From Oscillospiraceae bacterium (GTDB taxonomy: Bacteria > Bacillota > Clostridia > Oscillospirales > Ruminococcaceae), in contig JAJQGJ010000002.1 in the NCBI GenBank assembly GCA_021200565.1, positions 37,351 through 101,350 of the forward strand: a stretch of DNA of 64,000 bases, in the 5' to 3' direction. The first letter of the stretch is position 1, and each line of letters opens with the position of its first letter. Of the stretch, positions 36,787 to 43,121 are shown piece by piece. The notes under the pieces are model-generated. The model was not told the DNA's origin, made no database searches, and worked only from the letters and a program-made list of their open reading frames with translations. A program made the translations under genes and the position numbers.

Positions 36787-38325
36787 TCATAATCCCAACT
36801 CCTTCATATACCGCTCCATCTGCGCCTGAACCTCGGTGATCTCTGCTTCAATGTCGGCAATACTTCTCTTCACCTCGTCGATGTCGATGATTTCTTCTTC
36901 CTCGAAGGCATCTACGTAGCGGGGGATGTTGAGGTTGTAGTCGTTAAGGCGGATCTCTTCACGGCTGGCAAGATGGCTGTATTTGTCGACATTCTCGGCT
37001 CTTGATTCATAGGTGCTGACAATGCGGTCAATGTCGCTGTCACGCAGAATGTTCTGGTTCTTGCCCTTCTCATAGTTCCCTTCGCCGGAAGCATCGATGA
37101 AAAGTACATCGTCACGGGTGCGACCTTTCCTGAATACAAGTATACATGCCGGGATGCCGGTGCCATAGAAGAGGTTGGCTGGCAAACCGATAACGGCATC
37201 CAGAAGGTTCATCTCAATCAACTGCTTGCGTATCTTGCCCTCGGAAGCTCCTCTGAACAGAACGCCATGAGGGAGAACTATAGCCATGCGACCGTTTTCT
37301 GCATCCAGGCTGTGAAGCATATGCAAAACAAACGCATAGTCACCTTTGGAGGATGGCGGCACGCCCCAATCAAAGCGCTTCCATGGGTCTAATGCAGGGG
37401 TCATTTTCTCCTGCTTTCTGCCCTTTTCGTCCAAACCGGCGTTTGAAAGGAAGCCGCTGTCCCACTTGTCAAGGCTGAAAGGAGGATTCGCCACAACTAC
37501 CCGAAATTTCATCAGCTTGTCTCCCTCGATGTTCTGAGGATTCGAAAGAGTGTCGCCCTGCCATATGCGGGCATCATCCACACCGTGCAGGAACATGTTC
37601 ATAGTGCAAAGAGCCCAAGTCTGAGCATTGAGCTCCTGACCGTAAACGGCAACCTTGCCGCTCGGAACCTGTTTGTAGGCCTTGAGCAGCAGACCGCCGC
37701 TTCCGCATGTCGGATCATAGATGCGGTCATTCTCCTGTGGAGCGACAAGACGTGCAACAAGCTCTGAAACCTGGCTCGGTGTGAAGAACTCCCCGCCCTT
37801 CTTGCCGGCATCTGAGGCGAAGTTTGCAATCATGTATTCGTAAGCATCACCGATAATATCTGCGGATCCCAGCTGGCTTGGACGCAGATCCAGGCTATGA
37901 AAATCCTCAAGCAGATTCCGCAGAGTGGTATTCTTTTCCTTGACATCGCCAAAGTCGACCTGCGAATTGAAGTCAATAGCTCTGAATACATTGCGAAGCT
38001 TGCCACTGTTGTGCTCTTCGATATGTGAGAGAGCGACATTGATTTTCTGTCCGATTTCACTGTCATTGCGGTTCTCATACAGATAGTCAAACGTGGATTC
38101 TTTATCAACTGAAAAGCGCTCACGATTCATGGCACGCTCCACACGTTGTTCATCGCCCTCATATTGTTCCATATACTGGGCTCGCTTTTCCTTGGTAACA
38201 TCACTCAGGTATTTTACAAATAGCATCGAAAGGATATAATCCTTATAGCGTGAGCTGTCGATTTTTCCACGGAAGCTATCACACGCACTCCACAAAGCTC
38301 TTTCAATATCATTTCTTGTTGTCAT
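36787..38325 (-). CDS. hsdM: Type I DNA N6-adenine methyltransferase, HsdM (system 1)
   Basis: 512 residues, the normal length. The N-terminal helical domain (RNDIERALWSACDSFRGK) is followed by the methylase: motif I YDPTCGSGGLLL (about 205-216, AdoMet binding) and motif IV VVANPPFSLDKW (about 280-290, NPPF catalytic). It methylates adenine within the HsdS target and marks self DNA. The last residues are coiled coil (IADIEAEITEVQAQMERYMK). It overlaps the upstream HsdS-like gene by 17 bp, and a 96-bp gap separates it from the DUF5343 gene. Confidence 0.95.
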   Translation of the reverse strand: MTTRNDIERALWSACDSFRGKIDSSRYKDYILSMLFVKYLSDVTKEKRAQYMEQYEGDEQRVERAMNRERFSVDKESTFDYLYENRNDSEIGQKINVALSHIEEHNSGKLRNVFRAIDFNSQVDFGDVKEKNTTLRNLLEDFHSLDLRPSQLGSADIIGDAYEYMIANFASDAGKKGGEFFTPSQVSELVARLVAPQENDRIYDPTCGSGGLLLKAYKQVPSGKVAVYGQELNAQTWALCTMNMFLHGVDDARIWQGDTLSNPQNIEGDKLMKFRVVVANPPFSLDKWDSGFLSNAGLDEKGRKQEKMTPALDPWKRFDWGVPPSSKGDYAFVLHMLHSLDAENGRMAIVLPHGVLFRGASEGKIRKQLIEMNLLDAVIGLPANLFYGTGIPACILVFRKGRTRDDVLFIDASGEGNYEKGKNQNILRDSDIDRIVSTYESRAENVDKYSHLASREEIRLNDYNLNIPRYVDAFEEEEIIDIDEVKRSIADIEAEITEVQAQMERYMKELGL

Positions 38326-38932
38326 AACTAATATCTCTCCTTATTTGTTTTTGTATTTCACTGATTGTATAGGCATAATATTTCTCTTTTTTCACCGACA
38401 GCTCTTTGAGCAATCTGCATTCTTTGTGTGCCAGAATATTCAGGGCTCCGATCTTCTCCTGACTTTCTGTCGGCAGAAGGCTCACTTCAAGGTCAGCAAA
38501 GAACCGTGGATTGATAGCGCTCAGCATGTTGCTGGTGGTGTTTTCGTATATCTGCCGATTAACCTCAACCGTATTCAGAAGCCAATAAAGATATTCCGGC
38601 AGAAGCACCCTGGCATCAGAACGGATCACCACAAAATTTGACGAAACGACCATTCCGGATACCGAGTCGTCAATCAGAACGGCTGTGTATGGCGCAGTAA
38701 GTCTTAAGACCACATCGCCTTTGCGTGTCAGATATTCCTGGCTCAGCGGTTCAACCGCATCATATACATCGACAAGCTCCTTTTCAATATAGCCATCAGG
38801 ATTGATAGAGCGCAAATTGATAAGCTGATACCTATATTCGGTTGGCGTTTTTGAAAGCTTGCGTGACAACACCAGACCACTTCTTACCGAAGCAACTTCT
38901 CCGAGTTTCAGATTTAACATCCCCTTTGTCAT
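38309..38932 (-). CDS. HsdS-like half protein (single target-recognition domain), first gene of operon 1
   Basis: About 207 residues from the ATG at 38932 (frame open to 38977, with a TTG; no clear SD for any start, so the start is uncertain). It reads LKLGEVASVRSGLVLSRKLS, then LTRKGDVVLRLTAPYTAV, SSNFVVIRSD, LPEYLYWLLNT, and the helix GALNILAHKECRLLKELSVKK. This is one type I target-recognition domain plus half a spacer. A full HsdS lies downstream, so this is either a half-subunit that can dimerise (as engineered and natural half-HsdS do) or a regulator/decoy. It overlaps hsdM by 17 bp. Confidence 0.7.
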   Translation of the reverse strand: MTKGMLNLKLGEVASVRSGLVLSRKLSKTPTEYRYQLINLRSINPDGYIEKELVDVYDAVEPLSQEYLTRKGDVVLRLTAPYTAVLIDDSVSGMVVSSNFVVIRSDARVLLPEYLYWLLNTVEVNRQIYENTTSNMLSAINPRFFADLEVSLLPTESQEKIGALNILAHKECRLLKELSVKKEKYYAYTISEIQKQIRRDISYDNKK

Positions 38933-38959
38933 GAGTAAAAAATAACAACTATGCTTCAA

Positions 38960-38986
38960 AATTAAGCCCTTATTCAAGGCTTAATT
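38960..38986 (-). promoter_or_regulatory. Inverted repeat operator at the start of type I operon 1
   Basis: AATTAAGCC (38960-38968) and GGCTTAATT (38978-38986) form a perfect 9-bp inverted repeat with a 9-base spacer, directly next to the -10 and covering the predicted start point. It is a likely repressor site or an mRNA 5' hairpin. Confidence 0.6.
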
Positions 38987-38987
38987 C

Positions 38988-39016
38988 ATTATACACCATC
39001 CACCCGTAATTGTCAA
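38988..39016 (-). promoter_or_regulatory. Consensus sigma-A promoter of type I operon 1
   Basis: TTGACA (39011-39016), 17 bp, TATAAT (38988-38993): an exact consensus on the minus strand. Such strength is unusual for a restriction operon and suggests that the adjacent inverted repeat holds it in check. Confidence 0.85.
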
Positions 39017-39067
39017 GTGTTATTTTTTTGCCGTGACAAAAATATTGCATCACATACTGTTTGCAGA

Positions 39068-39076
39068 TGCTATTAT
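39068..39076 (+). promoter_or_regulatory. Possible extended -10 promoter of the exonuclease gene
   Basis: TG-C-TATTAT with a weak TTGCAT 20 bp upstream. The position implies a leader of about 200 nt to the preferred start codon at 39284, or a start further upstream. Confidence 0.35.
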
Positions 39077-39283
39077 CTGACCGACTTCATGGATTATCAT
39101 GCCGACAATGAACGATACAATACATGTCCATGTATTTATCCAGTGACAGCACTAAGGAGGCTACTATACAGATATAACCCACGCAGCAATTTTTATTTCA
39201 TCAGTCGGGAAAATGATTATCCGAGCGACTATAAAGACAGAACACAAAAAGTTCCACAAAACGTTCGAAAGAAGGTCGCCAAA

Positions 39284-39988
39284 ATGTATGAGCAACACAT
39301 TATTGTAGATTTTGAGATGAATCCGGTTTCACAGAAATATCCTGAGCTATCAAAGCTTCTCTATCAGGAGATAATTGAAATAGGCGCAGTCAGGCTGAAC
39401 AGCAAAGGAGAAGCTGTCGACACCTTCAGCTGCCTCGTCAAGCCTCAGTACAACACCGGCGTTTCGAAATTTGTAAACAGGCTGACGGGTATAAGATCGT
39501 GTGACGTAATGAATGCTCTTTCATTTGAAGAAGCCGTTGGCAGATTCAACGACTGGATCGGCAGCAAAAGGACACGCATCTACAGTTGGAGCGACAGCGA
39601 TCTCAGGCAGTTGAAAGCTGAATGTGAAATCAAGAGTATAGAATTTCCGTCCAATATGAGAAGATGGATGGATTTCCAGCTGCTCTTCCCTCGCCTGATG
39701 AAAATTGAAACATCCAGGAATCAGATGTCGCTTGAAAACGCAGCTACATGGTATGGCATTGACTTCTCTGACGGCAAAGCTCACAGAGCAAAATACGATG
39801 CAGAGGTGACAGCGGAATTATTGCAGCCGGTACTGACCGGAGAGTACATAGCTCAGCGTGAAAATATCAACAGAAATGTTCACCTCAAGTCTGATGAACA
39901 TACCGGTTTCAGGCTCGGAGATATTTATGCGGACGTATTCAATCAGCTGTTCAGCCAGCTGCAGTGCGAGCCAGAGCTTGCCAGATAA
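39284..39988 (+). CDS. DEDDh 3'-5' exonuclease (DnaQ/KapD-like)
   Basis: 234 residues from the ATG at 39284, which has GAAGG 8 bases upstream and begins just before the first catalytic strand. The frame stays open back to 39017, and an upstream start cannot be excluded. Catalytic motifs are IIVDFEMNP (Exo I, D and E near 9-11), the Exo II region SWSDSDLRQL (Asp near 107) and HRAKYDAEVTAELL (Exo III H and D near 168-173). The closest type is the KapD/ERI-like RNase-T superfamily. It diverges from the hsd operon. An extended -10 (TG-C-TATTAT, 39068-39076) may be its promoter. A role in RNA processing or as part of the defence cluster cannot be separated. Confidence 0.82.
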   Translation: MYEQHIIVDFEMNPVSQKYPELSKLLYQEIIEIGAVRLNSKGEAVDTFSCLVKPQYNTGVSKFVNRLTGIRSCDVMNALSFEEAVGRFNDWIGSKRTRIYSWSDSDLRQLKAECEIKSIEFPSNMRRWMDFQLLFPRLMKIETSRNQMSLENAATWYGIDFSDGKAHRAKYDAEVTAELLQPVLTGEYIAQRENINRNVHLKSDEHTGFRLGDIYADVFNQLFSQLQCEPELAR

Positions 39989-40019
39989 AATAGATAGTTA
40001 CTTCCTCCAGCATAGCAAA

Positions 40020-40049
40020 GAAGCCCCGCAATACTACCTGCGGGGCTTC
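40020..40049 (+). terminator. Intrinsic terminator of the exonuclease gene
   Basis: GAAGCCCCGCA (40020-40030) pairs perfectly with TGCGGGGCTTC (40039-40049), an 11-bp stem, 32 bp after the stop codon. T-rich sequence follows, and the stem can work in both directions. Confidence 0.75.
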
Positions 40050-40126
40050 ACAATTATTTATGACATACTTCATCTAAAATGAAATGCAATCTGGTACGCT
40101 TTTGTTACGCTTTTCTCAGAAAAGAA

Positions 40127-40159
40127 GCCGTAAACCCAGTGTTGATGCGGGTTTGCGGC
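40127..40159. terminator. Hairpin left of the island boundary, probable original guaA terminator
   Basis: GCCGTAAACCC (40127-40137) pairs with GGGTTTGCGGC (40149-40159) with one mismatch. On the plus strand ATTTTTG follows; on the minus strand TTCTTTTCTG follows. If the island is excised, this hairpin would stand about 10 bp behind the guaA stop codon on the guaA strand. Confidence 0.55.
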
Positions 40160-40169
40160 ATTTTTGTAC

Positions 40170-40181
40170 TTATTCCCACTC
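40170..40181 (-). repeat. Island attachment site, left copy (12-bp direct repeat)
   Basis: TTATTCCCACTC, identical and in the same orientation as 59473-59484. On the minus strand it reads GAGTGGGAATAA, the last three guaA codons (Glu-Trp-Glu) and stop. The bases on both sides differ from those at the right copy, so identity is exactly 12 bp. Confidence 0.85.
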
Positions 40182-40360
40182 GTTGCCCAAAGCGAAACTT
40201 AACGCTTTTTGTTTAGGAAATATGTTTCGTAGTCTTCAGGCTGTCTTGATTATCCGTATTATCTCCCGTGCGGGAGTTAAGTTATCATATTCCTATCGGT
40301 CTGATAAGTACGATGGTGTCTGTGGTGTGCTGGTTGAAATGTGCTATTTTCTTTGCTTGG

Positions 40361-40389
40361 ATTATAACATATTTGCGGTTGGGGTGCAA
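40361..40389 (-). promoter_or_regulatory. Outward-facing promoter at the left end of the island
   Basis: On the minus strand TTGCAC (40384-40389), 17 bp, TATAAT (40361-40366). It points to the left attachment site, with no ORF of size between (40182-40360 holds only a palindrome CTCCCG-TG-CGGGAG at 40263-40276). Confidence 0.5.
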
Positions 40390-40452
40390 GGGGTTTACAG
40401 AGCATATCGAAGAAATCTATTTTTTAATACCGTTTCTTTTCAGCCAACTGGT

Positions 40453-41655
40453 TCAACCATGGTTTTGATCATTCGGTAATTCTGAAAAGGCAGTAATTAA
40501 GTCATCGACACGCTGATACAACTCATCAAACGTTATTATTAATACATTGCTCAAACTATTACGAAAACTTTCAAAAGCTTCAACTTGTTCTGCGCTTAAA
40601 GAAGCCATTTTCCCTATGACTACAACACATTTGGGAGACATAGCTATAAACGGTTTTCCGTCCCTATGGCATAAAGAATAATACTCCTTAGTGACCTTAT
40701 CTCTGTAGTTAAGTACCTGATTTACTACTCCGCTTAACTCGTTGCTAAAGCTGTATGTGCCCCTATACTCATTGCCAATATGTTCTGTACATGGTGTTTT
40801 AATCTCAATCAAAGCTACATTCCTAGATAAGCTATTTTGATAAATAAAGTCGCAAATATTTCCACCACTGTTACTGACCCCTTTGCCTCCTACATATGCT
40901 TTATCTTCAAAAATTGTGCAGGGACAGGCAAATATCTGTGCTAACACCCATTGATTCTCTTTGAATACAGTTGTTTGCCAAAATTCTTCACTGTCATTAT
41001 CAAGATTATCATACATTAGTTTAGCAACTCTCTTAAGCTTCTCAATGTTTAAAGTTGCGGTCAAGCGTTGCAAACTATCGCTTTGAAGTTCCGAAAGACT
41101 TCTCTTTAACGAATCAAGAGACTCAGTTTGGGTAATCAACTGAAGGAGTACCTTCACAAGCTCATAGTTTCTTTCATCACCTATCATTTCAGCTGCTAAA
41201 GGATCATTTTGAATAATCGAAAGAAATTGGCGAAAACTGCTATCTACCCTGGTAAAGGTAGCTGAACCATATGGAATTTCACCAATATCATCGTACAATT
41301 CATATAACCGCTTCAAGCCTTGGCAAAGCTCAAAGGTCTCACTTGTATCCAAGCGCAGTTCCAACCAATTGCCGATTTTTACCGATTGGCGAGAAATCTT
41401 GTCTTCCGACTCTTTACTGTCAGTTGGAAAGAAATCATCACGTTTCCGCTTCTTCTCGTACACAAACCTACCCGAAACAGATTTTTGTGCCTCTTTGTCA
41501 TTATTCACGAGTTTTGGGCAAAATTTAAATCTAATTTCATCCGTCTGCTTCAACACCACTGGAGAAACATTCGCTGTAACAGAAGAAGTAGATACAACGT
41601 CAATTGTATCATCTGTCATATCACGGACTTCCAAAAATGATAGTTCAATTTTCAT
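40453..41655 (-). CDS. sduA: Shedu-like defence nuclease (DUF4263/SduA type)
   Basis: 400 residues. The C-terminal half has the Shedu nuclease pattern: QWVLAQIFACP (about 230), KAYVGGKGV, GNICDFIY (catalytic Asp near 270), NVALIEIKTP (ExK near 282-284), then YSFSNELSGVVNQVLNYRDK, the conserved helix with Gln that completes this PD-(D/E)XK variant. The N-terminal half (about 1-200) is a separate beta-then-helical region that would serve as the sensor. Shedu is a single-gene anti-phage system. SD AGGAGG precedes the ATG by 11 bases. It is the outermost cargo gene, last before the left attachment site. Confidence 0.78.
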   Translation of the reverse strand: MKIELSFLEVRDMTDDTIDVVSTSSVTANVSPVVLKQTDEIRFKFCPKLVNNDKEAQKSVSGRFVYEKKRKRDDFFPTDSKESEDKISRQSVKIGNWLELRLDTSETFELCQGLKRLYELYDDIGEIPYGSATFTRVDSSFRQFLSIIQNDPLAAEMIGDERNYELVKVLLQLITQTESLDSLKRSLSELQSDSLQRLTATLNIEKLKRVAKLMYDNLDNDSEEFWQTTVFKENQWVLAQIFACPCTIFEDKAYVGGKGVSNSGGNICDFIYQNSLSRNVALIEIKTPCTEHIGNEYRGTYSFSNELSGVVNQVLNYRDKVTKEYYSLCHRDGKPFIAMSPKCVVVIGKMASLSAEQVEAFESFRNSLSNVLIITFDELYQRVDDLITAFSELPNDQNHG

Positions 41656-41838
41656 GTCTAGTTTGCCTCCTATAATATGGTGTTTAATGTCAAGATGTTT
41701 GTAAACAACCTTCTATAATGATTTTTAACATATATTATCACCACAGTCTGCTATGGCGTAAAACAAGCAAGTTGATAGTTACAACTATTACTTGATACAC
41801 CTATTCCTATAGTTCTCATTTCAAGTAAGAACACACTT

Positions 41839-42906
41839 TTACGAATTATTTTCCTCCCCCATCTGCTCCTCCAGTAACTTCTTCAAGTCCTCCTTACTTG
41901 GCAGGACGGTCTCGTATTTGCTCGCAAAAATCTGCGAATTATCCTCCGGCAGGGTCATCTCTACGACGGCATTATTTTTATCCTTGCAGAGAATAATACC
42001 TATCGTCGGGTTCTCGTCTGGGAGCTTCACCTTGCGGTCGTAGTAATTGACGTACATCTGCATCTGCCCGATGTCCTGATGCTTCAGCTCGCCAATTTTC
42101 AGATCGAAGAGGACGAAGCTTCGCAGAAGCCGGTTATAGAAGACCAAGTCCACGATGAAATGCTCCTCGTTGAAGGTGAAACGCTGCTGACGTCCGACAA
42201 ACGTGAAGCCGGTGCCGAGTTCCAGAAGGAACTGTTGCAAATGGTCAATCAGACGGGTTTCAAGCTCCGTTTCCGAGTATTCCGGCAGTTCCGGCAATCC
42301 GAGAAATTCAAGGACATACGGGTCTTTGATTGCATCCTGTACCGTCTCGATTTTCTGACCTTCCGTTGACAGACGATAAACCTTGTCTTTATCGGTGCTC
42401 AAAGCAAGCCTCTCATACAGCGAGCTGTTATACTGGCGTTTCAGTTCCGACAGGCTCCAATCGTTCTTTACGGCTTCGATTTCGTAAAAATGCCGTTCGT
42501 CTGTGTTCTTGATTCTCATCAGCATTAGATAGTGCGACCAACTTAGGAAGAATTTCCGCCCGTCAACCGTTGCTGGAAGATTTTTGAATTGGCTAAACAC
42601 TGTTTCGCCAATTTGGTCTTCGGAATAAACACGATAAAATTGACGTACATTTTTCAGATTGCCGACCGAAAAACCCTTGCCATAAATTCCCGTAAGATAT
42701 TCTGACAGCTCTTTCAGAAGATATTTTCCATAGCTCGCCCTGTCGGCTCCGTTCTGTTCCTCCTCAACGATTCTCCGCCCGATTTCGTAATAGGCATAAA
42801 CCATCGAAAGGTTGACGGCTGTCTTGGCGTTCTTCCTCGCGGAGGCGAGGACGTCGGAGATATTCTTAAGAAATTCTTCGTTTGTATGTCTTGTGTTTAG
42901 CGTCAA
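41839..42906 (-). CDS. DUF1016 (YhcG-type) PD-(D/E)XK nuclease-like protein
   Basis: 355 residues matching the DUF1016 family at full length. The N-terminal part has NLSMVYAYYEIGRRIVEEEQ, YGKYLLKELSEYL and GFSVGNLKNVRQFY. The C-terminal PD-(D/E)XK part has GRQQRFTFNEEHFIVDLVFY (Asp near 257), VLFDLKIGEL (D-x-K near 272) and the helix IGQMQMYVNYYD. The only available start is a TTG at 42906 abutting AGGGG, which is unusual. The next Met lies inside the conserved region, so TTG is most likely. These proteins are frequent near restriction systems and bind or cut branched DNA by inference. It is flanked by gaps of 183 and 215 bp, so it is a separate cargo cassette. Confidence 0.85.
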   Translation of the reverse strand: MTLNTRHTNEEFLKNISDVLASARKNAKTAVNLSMVYAYYEIGRRIVEEEQNGADRASYGKYLLKELSEYLTGIYGKGFSVGNLKNVRQFYRVYSEDQIGETVFSQFKNLPATVDGRKFFLSWSHYLMLMRIKNTDERHFYEIEAVKNDWSLSELKRQYNSSLYERLALSTDKDKVYRLSTEGQKIETVQDAIKDPYVLEFLGLPELPEYSETELETRLIDHLQQFLLELGTGFTFVGRQQRFTFNEEHFIVDLVFYNRLLRSFVLFDLKIGELKHQDIGQMQMYVNYYDRKVKLPDENPTIGIILCKDKNNAVVEMTLPEDNSQIFASKYETVLPSKEDLKKLLEEQMGEENNS

Positions 42907-43121
42907 CCCCTAATATGGCATTTACTTAAGCGATTATCGCACTTGATTGGGTATTTGTATAAAGCAAGTATAGCGCAGTCTTTTTTCTAAACGAGTTACA
43001 CTTCATATAGCACAAATTATATAACTTATGGTAGTAACAAACCATAATAGTTAAAATGATGCGCGTTTTAAATTCTCAACTTTACTGTTTCGAGTATGCA
43101 TACATTTTCAGGCTCTTTATC

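Noticed and set aside
39017..39283. N-terminal extension of the exonuclease frame
   Set aside because: Overlaps promoters on both strands and lacks a ribosome binding site, whereas 39284 has one immediately before the catalytic start; kept only as an alternative.
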